Source: Pseudomonas poae | GTDB taxonomy: Bacteria; Pseudomonadota; Gammaproteobacteria; Pseudomonadales; Pseudomonadaceae | Length of the DNA: 64,000 bases | Direction of reading: 5' to 3' | Assembly (NCBI GenBank): GCA_004000515.1 | Contig: CP034537.1 | Location: 434,001-498,000 of the forward strand | Shown here: positions 11,349 through 21,073 of the stretch, in pieces | Position numbering within the stretch: position 1 is the stretch's first letter | Layout of the letters: every line of letters starts with the position of its first letter | The notes under the pieces: model-generated | The model's input: the letters and a program-made list of their open reading frames with translations, nothing else | Database searches by the model: none | Told to the model about the DNA's origin: nothing | Program-made: the position numbers and the translations under genes

Positions 11349-12437
11349 ATTTTCGGATTAACCGCCCTCTCACCCTGGAGCCTGCTGGAGTTGGTCAGCG
11401 GCCTTGTACTGCTGATCATCGGCGCAGAAATCCTGGTGCGCGCTGCCGTGCGCCTGGCCGCCAGCCTTAAGGTGCGGCCATTGATCATCGGCCTGACCGT
11501 CGTGGCCTTCGGCAGCAGCGCGCCGCAGATGACCGTCAGCCTGCAAGCCACCCTGGCCGGCAATACCGATATTGCGGTGGGCAGCGTGATTGGCAGCAGT
11601 ATCTTCAACATCCTGGTGACCCTGGGCCTGTCGGCGCTGATTATTCCGCTACGGGTCTCACGTCAGTTGGTGCGCCTGGATATCCCGGTGATGATCCTCG
11701 CGGGGCTGTTGGTGTTTGTGCTGGCGGCGAATGAAGAACTCACGCCCGCCAATGGCTTGGTGCTGCTGGTTGCCCTGCTCGCTTATCTCGGCGTGCTGCA
11801 CTACCAGACTCGCCACTCGCGTCGCCCACGCACGCTGGACACTGTGGCCCGCGCTCCGTGGCTGAGCAGTGTGCTGCTGATGCTGGGCGGGTTGCTGATC
11901 CTGGTGCTGGCCGGTCATCTGCTGCTGGGCGCTGCGGTGGATGTGGCGGGGGACCTGGGCCTGTCGGAACGCATTATCGGCCTGACCCTGATCGGCGTCG
12001 GCACCTCACTGCCTTGCCTGGCCACCTCGCTTATCGCCGCTCTGCGTGGCGAGCGGGAAATCGCCGTCGGCAACGTGATCGGCAGCAACCTTTTCAACCT
12101 GCTGGGGGTGCTGGGCTTTACCGCCCTGGTGGCGCCTTCACCGCTGTCGGTGTCGCCCAACGCCCTGGACTTTGACCTGCCGGTGATGCTCGCTGCCTTG
12201 GTGCTGTGCCTGCCGGTGTTCTACATCGGCTACCGCGTGACCCGCGCCGAGGGCCTGGTCTTTTTGGGGTTGTACCTGGCCTATGGGCTGCACGTGATGG
12301 CCTTTACCACTGGCATGCCCTTGGCCAACAAGCTTGAACACCTGATGCTGTATTACGTCCTGCCAGTGCTGGTGGCTTTCCTGTTGTTCAGCACGCTGCA
12401 AGCCTGGCGCCGCCAACACAAGAGGGAATCGAAATGA
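11349..12437 (+). CDS. CaxA/YrbG-type calcium/sodium antiporter
   Basis: A polytopic membrane protein with two inverted NCX repeats. The first has GLTVVAFGSSAPQMTVS and NTDIAVGSVIGSSIFN; the second has GLTLIGVGTSLPCLATS and EIAVGNVIGSNLFNLLG. These alpha repeats define the K-dependent Na/Ca exchanger family. The only canonical start (TTG 11391) is unsupported and would remove conserved-looking residues. The frame extends up through IFGLTALSPWSLLE to an ATT at 11349, preceded by ggaggaccggtc, so the start is uncertain. The gene overlaps the next start by four bases (ATGA). Confidence 0.88.
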   Translation: MFGLTALSPWSLLELVSGLVLLIIGAEILVRAAVRLAASLKVRPLIIGLTVVAFGSSAPQMTVSLQATLAGNTDIAVGSVIGSSIFNILVTLGLSALIIPLRVSRQLVRLDIPVMILAGLLVFVLAANEELTPANGLVLLVALLAYLGVLHYQTRHSRRPRTLDTVARAPWLSSVLLMLGGLLILVLAGHLLLGAAVDVAGDLGLSERIIGLTLIGVGTSLPCLATSLIAALRGEREIAVGNVIGSNLFNLLGVLGFTALVAPSPLSVSPNALDFDLPVMLAALVLCLPVFYIGYRVTRAEGLVFLGLYLAYGLHVMAFTTGMPLANKLEHLMLYYVLPVLVAFLLFSTLQAWRRQHKRESK

Positions 12438-12814
12438 CCGATCAGAAAAAGCCCGGGGTTGAAATGCGTCGCCAGGTCATGGGCGATGCGTTCGTCGACC
12501 GCGCCCTGGGCAATGCCACCGAGTTCACCCAGCCGCTGCAGGACTTCGTCAACGAGCACGCCTGGGGCAGTGTGTGGAACCGCGAAGGTCTGCCGCTAAA
12601 GACCCGCAGCCTGATCACCCTCGCCGCCCTCACCGCCCTCAAGTGCCCGCAGGAACTCAAGGGGCATGTGCGCGGCGCTTTGAACAATGGCTGTACCGTG
12701 GAAGAGATTCGTGAGGCGTTGCTGCATTGCGCGGTGTATGCCGGCGTGCCGGCGGCGATTGATGCGTTTCGGGCGGCGCAGGAAGTGATCGAGGCGTATC
12801 AGGCGGATCAGTAG
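12434..12814 (+). CDS. Carboxymuconolactone decarboxylase family protein
   Basis: 126 residues. The family pattern is present: KTRSLITLAALTALKCPQEL followed by the helix IREALLHCAVYAGVPAAIDAF. This resembles 4-carboxymuconolactone decarboxylase (PcaC) and related AhpD-fold proteins. No pca genes are nearby, and it is translationally coupled to the upstream antiporter (ATGA overlap), so a true protocatechuate role is doubtful. Treat it as a CMD-fold protein of unknown substrate. Confidence 0.85.
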   Translation: MTDQKKPGVEMRRQVMGDAFVDRALGNATEFTQPLQDFVNEHAWGSVWNREGLPLKTRSLITLAALTALKCPQELKGHVRGALNNGCTVEEIREALLHCAVYAGVPAAIDAFRAAQEVIEAYQADQ

Positions 12815-12830
12815 TGACTGTTATATAGCC

Positions 12831-12912
12831 TTCGCGAGCAAGCCCGCTCCCACATTTGACCGAGTTCCAGCATGAGAATGCAGTCAAATGTGGGAGCGGG
12901 CTTGCTCGCGAA
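12831..12912. repeat. Bipartite REP palindrome, type 2, next to AEC gene
   Basis: Perfect 30-base arms: 12831-12860 (ttcgcgagcaagcccgctcc and onward) against 12883-12912. The loop reads cgagttccagcatgagaatg. Closely related copies are at 13955 and 28373. The loop of this copy is the reverse complement of the loop at 13955, so the two elements flank the AEC transporter as inverted copies. Confidence 0.88.
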
Positions 12913-12936
12913 TGGCCCTCACAGACACCGCAACAC

Positions 12937-13877
12937 TCAGATCCACCCCCCGCCTGCAACACAAAAATCCCGATATTGGTGGTCACCGCCGCCATCAGCG
13001 TGGTGATCACAATAATCGCCGCCGCCAGCTCATGATTGCCCTCTGCAGCCCTGGCCATCACAAAACTCGCCGCCGCCGTCGGCGCGCCGAAGCACAAGAA
13101 CAAAATCCCCAACTCCGGCCCCCGGAACCCCAGCAGCCAAGCACCGAGCGTGGCCACCAGCGGCAACCCGATCATCTTCACCAGGCTCGCACTCAGCGCC
13201 ATGCTGCCGCTTTTACGCAACGCCGCCAGTGACAAGGTGCCTCCGATGCAGATCAGCGCCAGGGGCAAGGTCATGTCCGCCAGGTACCGGCCGGAAGACT
13301 CCAGCCAACCGGGCAAGCCAATCTGGAACACCGCAAACGGCGTAGCGACGATGACGCTGATAATCAGCGGGTTGGCCACCACGCTCTTGAAGATGCTCCA
13401 CGGGTCCGACTTGATCACCGGGCTGTACACCGCCAGTACAATCGTCGACAGGGTGTTGTAGAACAGGATCACCAGCGCTGCCAGGATCGCGCCGAGAGAG
13501 ATGCCGTAGTCGCCGTACATGCTGGCCGCCAGCGCCAGGCCGATCACCCCGTTGTTACCGCGAAATGAACCCTGGGTGTAGATACCCCGGTCTTCACGTG
13601 GGCACCGGAAAATCGCCCAGCCCCAGGCCAGCGCAAAGCTGAGCAACGTGGCGACGGCGAAGTAGATCAGCAAACCCGGCTTGAGCGCCGAGTGCAGGTC
13701 GGCATGCAAGATGCCCAGGAACAGCAGCGCCGGCATGGTGACGTTGAACACCAGCGAGGAAGCCGTGTGGATAAAGTTGTCGTTGATCCAGTTGATGCGC
13801 TTGAGCAGCACCCCCAGGAACAACATGGCAAACACCGGCGCGGTGATGGTGAGGGTGGTGAGGAAAATTGCCAGCAT
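12937..13877 (-). CDS. AEC-family transporter (auxin efflux carrier-like), stop codon frameshifted
   Basis: Start MLAIFLTTLTITAPVF at 13877. About ten membrane segments and the AEC family layout (FLGVLLKRINWINDNFIH ... RGNNGVIGLALAASMYG ... LCFGAPTAAASFVMA) are visible; substrates in this family are organic acids or amino acids. As sequenced, the frame misses its stop and runs through the REP element into the opposite-strand gene, to 12657. Adding one G at the C-run 12946-12951 gives the ending LQAGGWI and a TGA at 12937, for 313 residues. The long tail is therefore an artefact. The gene is flanked by inverted REP copies. Confidence 0.85.
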
Positions 13878-13954
13878 GCCGGGGAGAACCTTGGTGAGCG
13901 TCGTTAGGTGGCTAATGATAAGCCATGCTGCCCTGCGGCGTCTGTTAGGACGCC

Positions 13955-14036
13955 TTCGCGAGTAAGCCCGCTCCCACATTCGACCGCATTCTCATGTTGG
14001 AAATCGGTTAAATGTGGGAGCGGGCTTGCTCGCGAA
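13955..14036. repeat. Bipartite REP palindrome, type 2, inverted copy
   Basis: Arms 13955-13980 and 14011-14036 (aatgtgggagcgggcttgct on the right arm; one mismatch in the left). The loop (cgcattctcatgttggaaat) matches the reverse complement of the loop of the element at 12831. It sits between the AEC start and the garD end. Confidence 0.85.
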
Positions 14037-14097
14037 GCAGGCGACTCGGTCTCAAGTAATAGGCGCAGGGTTAAACAACGTGATGTCGTTATGCAGC

Positions 14098-15606
14098 TTA
14101 TGCTGCTCCGCCCACGTCTGCTTCCTTGCCGCTGGCCACATCCAGGTAGAAGTGGAACAACTCCCAGCCCAGCTCCTCGATGCTCGCGCGCCCGGTAGCA
14201 ATACGCCCGGCGTCGATATCAATAAGGTCTGGCCAGCGCTGTGCCAGCTCTGTGCGCGTCGACACCTTCACCACCGGCGCCATCGCCAGCCCGTAAGGCG
14301 TTCCGCGCCCAGTGGTGAACACATGCAGGTTCATCCCGGCCGCCAGTTGCAAGGTGCCACACACAAAGTCACTGGCTGGCGTGGCGCAAAAGATCAGACC
14401 CTTGCCCTTGAAGCGTTCGCCCGGGCCGAGCACGCCGTTGATCGCGCTGCTGCCAGACTTGACGATGGAGCCCAGCGACTTCTCGACAATATTCGACAAC
14501 CCACCCTTCTTGTTGCCCGGCGTGGTGTTGGCGCTACGGTCCGCTTCGCCCTTGGCCAGGTAACGGTCGTACCAGTCCATTTCCCTGACCAGTTCCTGGG
14601 CAACTTCCTTGCTCTCGGCCCGTGAAGTCAGCAGGTAGATGGCATCGCGCACTTCCGTGACTTCCGAAAACATCACCGTCGCCCCCGCCCGCAACAGCAA
14701 GTCCGAGGCATAGCCCAGCGCCGGGTTGGCGGTGATGCCGGAAAACGCATCGCTGCCGCCACACTGCATGCCCAGGATCAGCTCCGAGGCCGGCACGGTT
14801 TCGCGCCGACGTTGGTCGAGCTTCTTCAAGCGCGTCTCGGCCAGTTCCATGATCTGCTCGATCATTTCGGTAAAGCCGTGACTGGAGTCTTGCAGCCGAT
14901 ACAGCCACGGCTCGCTCAGGTCGACCGAGCTGTCGTTGTCGTGCATCACCTGTCCGGCCTGCAATTTCTCGCAGCCCAGACTAATCACCAAGGCTTCGCC
15001 GCCCAGGTTCGGGTTACGCGCCAGGTTGCGCACGGTGCGGATCGGAATATAGGCATCCGTCGCAGTAATCGCCACGCCGCAGCCGTAGCTGTGGGTCAAC
15101 GCCACCACGTCATCGACGTGCGGGTACTTGGGCAGCAATTCGTCCTTGATACGCTTGACTGCATGGTCCAGCACGCCGGTGACGCACTGCACCGTGGTGG
15201 TGATGCCGAGGATATTGCGCGTGCCCACGGTGCCGTCGGCGTTGCGATACCCCTCAAAGGTAAACCCCTCCAACGGCGCCTGGGTTTCGGGCACCTCGGT
15301 GGACAACGGCAAGCTGTCCAGCGGCGGCGCGGTGGGCATGCGCAGTTGATCCTCCTGCACCCAACTGCCGCGCGGAATCGGCGCCAAGGCGTAACCGATG
15401 GTCTGGCCGTAGCGAATAATCTGACCGCCTTCGGGAATATCCTCCAGCGTCACCTTGTGGCTCTGCGGGATGAAATCCACGGTCACCAGGCCGTCGGGGA
15501 ATTCGGTGCCGGCCGGTACACCCTGGTCATTGACCACGATCACTACGTTGTCACGCTCGTGCAAACGAATGGAGCGCGGCGAGTCGGCATGTTCAATCAA
15601 CTGCAT
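14098..15606 (-). CDS. garD: Galactarate dehydratase (UxaA family)
   Basis: 502 residues starting [19 protein letters not shown] at 15606 (gagg upstream); the longer open frame before it is not conserved. An N-terminal SAF-like domain ([18 protein letters not shown]) is followed by the UxaA catalytic body with [28 protein letters not shown] and LGCEKLQ. These are typical of altronate/galactarate dehydratases. It converts D-galactarate to 5-dehydro-4-deoxyglucarate, the substrate of KdgD encoded at the front of the same operon. garD is the last gene of the four. GarD rather than altronate dehydratase is inferred from this neighbourhood. Confidence 0.9.
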   Translation of the reverse strand: MQLIEHADSPRSIRLHERDNVVIVVNDQGVPAGTEFPDGLVTVDFIPQSHKVTLEDIPEGGQIIRYGQTIGYALAPIPRGSWVQEDQLRMPTAPPLDSLPLSTEVPETQAPLEGFTFEGYRNADGTVGTRNILGITTTVQCVTGVLDHAVKRIKDELLPKYPHVDDVVALTHSYGCGVAITATDAYIPIRTVRNLARNPNLGGEALVISLGCEKLQAGQVMHDNDSSVDLSEPWLYRLQDSSHGFTEMIEQIMELAETRLKKLDQRRRETVPASELILGMQCGGSDAFSGITANPALGYASDLLLRAGATVMFSEVTEVRDAIYLLTSRAESKEVAQELVREMDWYDRYLAKGEADRSANTTPGNKKGGLSNIVEKSLGSIVKSGSSAINGVLGPGERFKGKGLIFCATPASDFVCGTLQLAAGMNLHVFTTGRGTPYGLAMAPVVKVSTRTELAQRWPDLIDIDAGRIATGRASIEELGWELFHFYLDVASGKEADVGGAA

Positions 15607-15617
15607 TACATCGCCCC

Positions 15618-16982
15618 TCAGGAGTGCGCTTGGGTAAGGTTGGTCAGCTCGGGGCCTTTGGTTGGCGGCTCTTTGAGTACGACACGTTTGATCGGACCGA
15701 CGATGACCAGGTAGCTGAACACCGCCACCAGCGCGTTGGCGCCGACGAACACCAGCGCCCATTTGAACGAGCCGGTGGTGCTGATGATGTAGCCGATGAC
15801 AATCGGCGTGGTAATCGACGCCAGGTTACCGAAGGTGTTGAACAGACCACCACTGAGGCCGGCGATTTGTTTCGGCGAGGTGTCGGACACCACCGCCCAA
15901 CCCAGTGCGCCAACGCCTTTGCCAAAGAAGGCCAACGCCATGAAACCCACCACCATCCATTCGATATCCACGTAGTTGCAGGCCACGATGCTGCTGGAAA
16001 TCAGCAATCCACCAATGATCGGCGCCTTGCGTGCAAAGGTCAGGGAATGCCCTTTGCGCAGCAGGTAGTCGGAAATCACCCCACCGAGCACGCCGCCGAT
16101 AAAGCCGCAGATCGCCGGTAATGAAGCAATGAAGCCTGCCTTGAGGATGGTCATGCCACGGTCTTGCACCAGGTACACCGGAAACCACGTCAGGAAAAAG
16201 TAGGTGATGCCGTTGATGCAGTACTGCCCCAGATAGACACCAAGCATCATGCGGTTGGTCAGCAACTGACGGATGTAATCCCACTTCGGACCGTCGGTTT
16301 TCTTACCCTTGCCCTTGTCTTGATCCATATCGACCATCGCGCCATTGGCTGCGATGTGGTTGAGCTCGGCTTCGTTGATCATGGGGTGCTGGCGAGGGCT
16401 GTGGATAACTTTCAGCCAGATCAGCGAGAACAGGATGCCGATCACGCCCATCACGATAAACACATGCTGCCAGCCGAAGCTGTAGACGATCCATCCCATC
16501 AGCGGCGCAAACAGCACCGTGGCGAAGTATTGCGCCGAGTTGAAGATCGCCGAGGCAGTGCCGCGCTCAGCCGTAGGAAACCACGCCGCAACAATACGGG
16601 CATTTCCGGGAAACGAGGGCGCTTCGGCCAGGCCCACCATGAAGCGCAGCATAAACAGCGCAACCACAGCAGTGGAGACACCGAACTCACCGACATAGCC
16701 TTGCAGCACGGTGAACAGTGACCAGGTGAAGATGCTCAGGGCATAGACTTTTTTCGAGCCGAACCGGTCGAGCAGCCAGCCGCCGGGAATTTGCCCGGCC
16801 ACGTAGGCCCAACCGAATGCAGAGAAGATATAACCGAGGGTGACCGCGTCGATACCGAGGTCTTTTTGCAGGCTGGAGCCCGCGATGGCGATGGTGGCCC
16901 GGTCGGCGTAGTTGATCGTGGTCACCAAAAACAGCATGAGCAGGATCAAATAGCGGACGTGGGTCGGCTTGGTCGCTTGCAT
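15618..16982 (-). CDS. MFS D-galactarate/glucarate transporter (GudP/GarP type)
   Basis: 454 residues, twelve predicted membrane segments. The first segments ([24 protein letters not shown]) and the loop [18 protein letters not shown] match the anion:cation symporter group of MFS. GudP and GarP import sugar diacids by proton symport. A charged central cytoplasmic loop ([14 protein letters not shown]) separates the halves. It lies 11 bases upstream of garD and 99 bases after the dehydrogenase, so it is very likely the uptake system of the pathway. Confidence 0.9.
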   Translation of the reverse strand: MQATKPTHVRYLILLMLFLVTTINYADRATIAIAGSSLQKDLGIDAVTLGYIFSAFGWAYVAGQIPGGWLLDRFGSKKVYALSIFTWSLFTVLQGYVGEFGVSTAVVALFMLRFMVGLAEAPSFPGNARIVAAWFPTAERGTASAIFNSAQYFATVLFAPLMGWIVYSFGWQHVFIVMGVIGILFSLIWLKVIHSPRQHPMINEAELNHIAANGAMVDMDQDKGKGKKTDGPKWDYIRQLLTNRMMLGVYLGQYCINGITYFFLTWFPVYLVQDRGMTILKAGFIASLPAICGFIGGVLGGVISDYLLRKGHSLTFARKAPIIGGLLISSSIVACNYVDIEWMVVGFMALAFFGKGVGALGWAVVSDTSPKQIAGLSGGLFNTFGNLASITTPIVIGYIISTTGSFKWALVFVGANALVAVFSYLVIVGPIKRVVLKEPPTKGPELTNLTQAHS

Positions 16983-17081
16983 GAAGAAGTACTCCCACTA
17001 ATTATTTTTTTTGCGGGTAATGGTTTTCTATTTTTCAGTGTGGGGGACCAGCAGGCATCCGGCCCCCACAGGTGTTGCGTG

Positions 17082-18527
17082 TTACGAGCCGATGTAGCTG
17101 GTCTTCACCACGGTGTAGAACTCTTGCGCATAGCGACCTTGCTCACGCGAACCATAGGATGAACCCTTACGGCCACCGAACGGAACGTGATAGTCCACGC
17201 CGGCGGTCGGCAGGTTGACCATCACCATCCCGGCCTGGGAATGGCGCTTGAAGTGGTTGGCGTACTTGAGCGACGTCGTGGCAATGCCCGCCGACAGACC
17301 GAACTCCGTGTCGTTGGCCATGGCCAGGGCTGCCTCGTAATCCGCTACGCGCACCACGTTGGCCACTGGGCCGAAGATCTCTTCACGGCTGATACGCATG
17401 GCCGCTTCGCTGTCGGCAAACAGCGTCGGTGCCAGGTAGTAGCCCTCGGTGTCGCAGGTCACCAGGCCACCACCACTCACTAGCCGCGCACCTTCGCTTT
17501 GGCCGATGTCGATGTACTTCAAGTCCTGGTCCAACTGAGCCTGGGAAACCACCGGGCCGATGTCGGTGCCGCTTTTCAACGCGTGACCGACCTTGATCGA
17601 CTTCATGCGCTCAGCCATCGCCGCAACGAACTGGTCGTGAATGCCGGCGGTAACAATCAAGCGGCTGGAAGCGGTGCAACGCTGGCCAGTGGAGTAAAAC
17701 GCGCTCTGTACCGACAGCTCGACAGCCTGCTTGAGGTCGGCGTCGTCGAGAATGATCTGCGGGTTCTTGCCGCCCATTTCCAACTGCACTTTGGCCTGAC
17801 GCGACACGCAACTGACCGCAATCTGGCGCCCTACACCCACCGAGCCGGTGAAGCTGATGCCATCGACTTTCGGGCTGTTGACCAACACGTCGCCAACCAC
17901 ACGGCCGCTGCCCATCACCAGGTTGAACACACCGGCGGGGAAGCCTGCGCGGGAGATGATTTCTGCCAGTGCCCAGGCGCAGCCCGGGACCAGCTCGGCA
18001 GGCTTGATCACCACGCAGTTGCCGTAGGCCAGGGCCGGGGCGATTTTCCAGGCGGGGATGGCAATCGGGAAGTTCCACGGCGTGATCAGGCCGACCACAC
18101 CCAGGGCTTCGCGAGTCACTTCAACGTTAACGCCAGGGCGCACCGACGGCACGTAGTCGCCGGACAAGCGCAGGCATTCACCGGCGAAGAACTTGAAGAT
18201 GTTACCGGCGCGGGTCACTTCACCGATGGCTTCGGGCAGGGTCTTGCCCTCTTCCCGGGCCAGCAGGGTGCCGAGCTCTTCGCGGCGGGCGAGGATTTCA
18301 CTGCCGACTTTATCCAGGGCGTCATGGCGAGCCTGAATGCCCGAGGTGGACCAGGCCGGGAACGCGGCGCGGGCGGCGTCAATGGCGGCGTTGACCTGGG
18401 CGACATCCGCCTTGGCGTATTCGCCAATGACATCAGACAACTCCGACGGGTTGAGGTTGACGCAATAGTCGGCACCGGCCACCCACTGGCCATTGATGTA
18501 GTTTTCATAACGCTGGGCTTGGGACAC
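17082..18527 (-). CDS. Alpha-ketoglutaric semialdehyde dehydrogenase (aldehyde dehydrogenase family)
   Basis: 481 residues with all aldehyde dehydrogenase landmarks. These are the NAD region TPWNFPIAIPAWKIAPAL, the glycine turn FTGSVGVGRQIA, the general-base Glu in LEMGGKNPQ and the catalytic Cys in GQRCTASSR. In the galactarate/glucarate route it would oxidise 2,5-dioxopentanoate (the KdgD product) to 2-oxoglutarate. Placement between kdgD and the diacid transporter supports that substrate; sequence alone gives only the family. Start MSQAQRYENYINGQW with agagaatt upstream. Confidence 0.92.
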   Translation of the reverse strand: MSQAQRYENYINGQWVAGADYCVNLNPSELSDVIGEYAKADVAQVNAAIDAARAAFPAWSTSGIQARHDALDKVGSEILARREELGTLLAREEGKTLPEAIGEVTRAGNIFKFFAGECLRLSGDYVPSVRPGVNVEVTREALGVVGLITPWNFPIAIPAWKIAPALAYGNCVVIKPAELVPGCAWALAEIISRAGFPAGVFNLVMGSGRVVGDVLVNSPKVDGISFTGSVGVGRQIAVSCVSRQAKVQLEMGGKNPQIILDDADLKQAVELSVQSAFYSTGQRCTASSRLIVTAGIHDQFVAAMAERMKSIKVGHALKSGTDIGPVVSQAQLDQDLKYIDIGQSEGARLVSGGGLVTCDTEGYYLAPTLFADSEAAMRISREEIFGPVANVVRVADYEAALAMANDTEFGLSAGIATTSLKYANHFKRHSQAGMVMVNLPTAGVDYHVPFGGRKGSSYGSREQGRYAQEFYTVVKTSYIGS

Positions 18528-18544
18528 GAATTCTCTCCTGACGC

Positions 18545-18572
18545 AAAAGGCCGCTGATCTCTCAGCGGCCTT
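18545..18572 (-). terminator. Hairpin between kdgD and the dehydrogenase
   Basis: aaggccgctgatctctcagc and its complement form an almost perfect palindrome in the 54-base gap after kdgD. On the minus strand it is followed by TTTTGCG, so it resembles a weak intrinsic terminator. It may set a higher kdgD level than the downstream genes. Confidence 0.5.
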
Positions 18573-18581
18573 GTAGATAAG

Positions 18582-19493
18582 TTATTGCGCGCCTTGCTTG
18601 TCGATCAGCGCGGCGAGGGCTTCGTATTCTTCCGGCAACAGGTCGGTCAGCGGGGTGCGTACCGGGCCTGCGTCGTAGCCGGCGATTTTTGCACCGGCCT
18701 TGACGATGCTCACCGCGTAACCGGCCTTGCGGTTACGGATGTCCAGGTATGGCAGGAAGAAGTCGTCGATGATCTTGGCAACGGTGGCGTGATCGTCCTT
18801 GGCAATCGCGTGGTAGAAGTCCATCGCGGTTTTCGGGATGAAGTTGAACACCGCCGAGGAGTACACCGGCACGCCCAAGGCTTTGTAGGCCGCAGCGTAA
18901 ACCTCTGCAGTCGGCAGGCCGCCGAGGTAGCTGAAACGATCACCGAGGCGACGGCGAATCGAGACCATCAGTTCGATATCGCCCAGGCCATCCTTGTAGC
19001 CGATCAGGTTCGGGCAGCGCTCGGCCAGGCGTTCCAGCAATGGCGCGGTCAGGCGGCAGACGTTGCGGTTGTACACCACCACACCGATCTTTACCGATTT
19101 GCACACCGCTTCAACGTGGGCGGCAACGCCGTCCTGGCTGGCTTCGGTCAAGTAATGCGGCAGCAGCAGCAGGCCTTTGGCACCCAGGCGCTCGGCTTCT
19201 TGGGCGTACTCGATGGCCTGGCGGGTCGAACCACCGACACCGGCGAGAATCGGCACGCTGGTAGCGCAGGTATCAACAGCGGTCTTCACCACTTGGGAAT
19301 ATTCGCTGGCCGCCAGGGAGAAAAACTCACCGGTGCCGCCTGCGGCGAACAACGCGGTGGCGCCGTAAGGGGCCAGCCATTCCAGACGCTTGATGTAACC
19401 CGCCTGGTGGAAGTCACCCTGGGCGTTGAAATCGGTCACCGGGAAAGACAGCAGACCGTGGGAGAGGATGGACTTCAGTTCTTGTGGATTCAT
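18582..19493 (-). CDS. kdgD: 5-dehydro-4-deoxyglucarate dehydratase
   Basis: 303 residues, DHDPS/NanA superfamily (TIM barrel). Visible active-site features are GGTGEFFSL, the Tyr of VVYNRN and the Schiff-base Lys in [10 protein letters not shown]. It dehydrates and decarboxylates 5-dehydro-4-deoxyglucarate to 2,5-dioxopentanoate. It is first in the operon kdgD - dehydrogenase - MFS - garD, and a candidate operator lies in its promoter (19551-19571). Confidence 0.94.
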   Translation of the reverse strand: MNPQELKSILSHGLLSFPVTDFNAQGDFHQAGYIKRLEWLAPYGATALFAAGGTGEFFSLAASEYSQVVKTAVDTCATSVPILAGVGGSTRQAIEYAQEAERLGAKGLLLLPHYLTEASQDGVAAHVEAVCKSVKIGVVVYNRNVCRLTAPLLERLAERCPNLIGYKDGLGDIELMVSIRRRLGDRFSYLGGLPTAEVYAAAYKALGVPVYSSAVFNFIPKTAMDFYHAIAKDDHATVAKIIDDFFLPYLDIRNRKAGYAVSIVKAGAKIAGYDAGPVRTPLTDLLPEEYEALAALIDKQGAQ

Positions 19494-19550
19494 TATTCGA
19501 ACACCCTGGGCGAAGACTTTCTATTGAAAGGTTGTTGTTGGTATTGGTGA

Positions 19551-19571
19551 TGTCGTACGTCATCGTACAAC
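19551..19571 (-). promoter_or_regulatory. Candidate FadR/GntR-type operator upstream of kdgD
   Basis: On the minus strand the site reads TTGTACGATGACGTACGACA, with a 5-bp palindrome core GTACG-ATGA-CGTAC. The first twelve bases match, with one change, a site upstream of the GntR-family gene at 22075. It is about 60-80 bases before the kdgD start, a good position for a repressor site. It is a candidate by shared sequence only. Confidence 0.5.
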
Positions 19572-19728
19572 TATAAATAATTTCGTCAACTGCAATTCGT
19601 CGAGGTCGTTCCGAGGCTCGCTGTTTTTCTTGCCTTCTTGACGTAGGAAATTATTCCTCTACTCTGGCCATAGCTGTATATGCATACAGTTATTACGGAA
19701 GATTCCTACGACATAGCAAGGAGCTAGC

Positions 19729-20886
19729 ATGTCAGGTCTTGAACTCGCGACACCCGAAAAGAAATCACCCGTCCTGCGCTTCGAAGGCGGCGAACACACC
19801 GCCATTGGCGATGACACCCTCTTGCGTTTCGCCAAGGACGCCCCGGCGATTCCCGCACGCCAAGTCGAATTGCACCTGCCTAACGGACTGGCATTGACCT
19901 ACGGCCAAGTGATCGCCCTGGGCGGTGACTTCTATGGCATCCCTGGCCAGCCCATCAGCGATGGCGCCTCGCCTGCCGAGCGCGTGCAACGCTTTAGCGC
20001 TGCGTTCAACACGCTGGCGGTGTTGCCCGCTTCACGAGCGGAAGCGCAGAAGATCCTTGCGGTGATGCAGAAGGAGATCAACGCGGTCAACCAGGCGATA
20101 AAGGAGGGCAAGCACGCTCACGAAGCTTATGACGCGCTAGGTGATACGTTGTCCGAGGAATGGAACCGCATCACCGGTGGTGGCAGCGTGGTTTCTGCGC
20201 TGGTTCCCTTGGGCCGCTACTTGAAACTGGCGGCGGACAATACCGACCACTTTGGTGAATGGGCACTGTCGGCGTATCTGGCCGGACATACGGCAGCACT
20301 GCAACAGGCCCTGGCGGCGCATCAAACTGGGACCGACCAGGCATTGGAATTGGCGTATGCCATGAACAGCTTCGCCGATCACTTTTTGACCGACTTGTTT
20401 TCTGCCGGGCACTTGCGGGTTCCGCGCAAACAATTGGCCGCCTTGGTGACGCCGGGCGAACTGGGCTCGCTGATCAGTCGCTTCATGCACGACGAAGACA
20501 GCAAGTTCGGGCTCAAGGTGCGCAATGCCCTGGGGGACGAATGGCATGCCTATGGGGATAAACGCTACTTCGACGTTATCGACGCGGACAATCGGGCGCA
20601 GGTCAAACGCGCGGTGCAAGCGTCGGCCGATGAGATCTTCGAAACGTTTATCAGCGGCGTGGCGCCCTCCCCGGCCAACTTCAAGGCGCCGCTGTATGTA
20701 CCGGATTTGAACGCAGTGCAGAGCCCGGGGAGCAACTTCTCGCCGCTGTTCAAGATGAACGGAGAGAAGGTGCTGCGGCGCAAGGAAGTGAATGACTTGA
20801 ACGACAAGCGCTGGACGGATGATTGGTGGGGGTGGAGTACGTATTTGTTGTTGAAGGACTATAAGCCGAATACGCCGCAGCCTTGA
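19729..20886 (+). CDS. Phospholipase C/P1 nuclease-like protein of unknown substrate
   Basis: 385 residues with a good ribosome-binding site (caaggag). No signal peptide is visible. A His/Asp-rich segment (MNSFADHFLTDLFSAGHLRVP, about residues 207-227), preceded by AYLAGHTAAL, resembles the helical zinc site of phospholipase C/S1-P1 nuclease proteins. Similar bacterial and fungal proteins are often labelled phospholipases, from memory. Trp-rich C-terminus (RWTDDWWGWSTY). It stands alone, divergent from kdgD. The enzyme call is tentative; the gene itself is clear from codon use and length. Confidence 0.7.
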   Translation: MSGLELATPEKKSPVLRFEGGEHTAIGDDTLLRFAKDAPAIPARQVELHLPNGLALTYGQVIALGGDFYGIPGQPISDGASPAERVQRFSAAFNTLAVLPASRAEAQKILAVMQKEINAVNQAIKEGKHAHEAYDALGDTLSEEWNRITGGGSVVSALVPLGRYLKLAADNTDHFGEWALSAYLAGHTAALQQALAAHQTGTDQALELAYAMNSFADHFLTDLFSAGHLRVPRKQLAALVTPGELGSLISRFMHDEDSKFGLKVRNALGDEWHAYGDKRYFDVIDADNRAQVKRAVQASADEIFETFISGVAPSPANFKAPLYVPDLNAVQSPGSNFSPLFKMNGEKVLRRKEVNDLNDKRWTDDWWGWSTYLLLKDYKPNTPQP

Positions 20887-21073
20887 TAATGGCCCAAATC
20901 TCAGCTGATTAAGCGGTTCCGACACCCTATCCGCTCGTCGCTACTGTCAATTCTGTCAGTAGCGATTGGGTCGTTGCGCTCGTAACGTAGATTCGACTTC
21001 CCGAAAGCTCGCTGCAGAATGTGTTTAGAGCGCAGCGAAATCGGGCGGGGCGCTACTTCTTACAACTTTAGAG

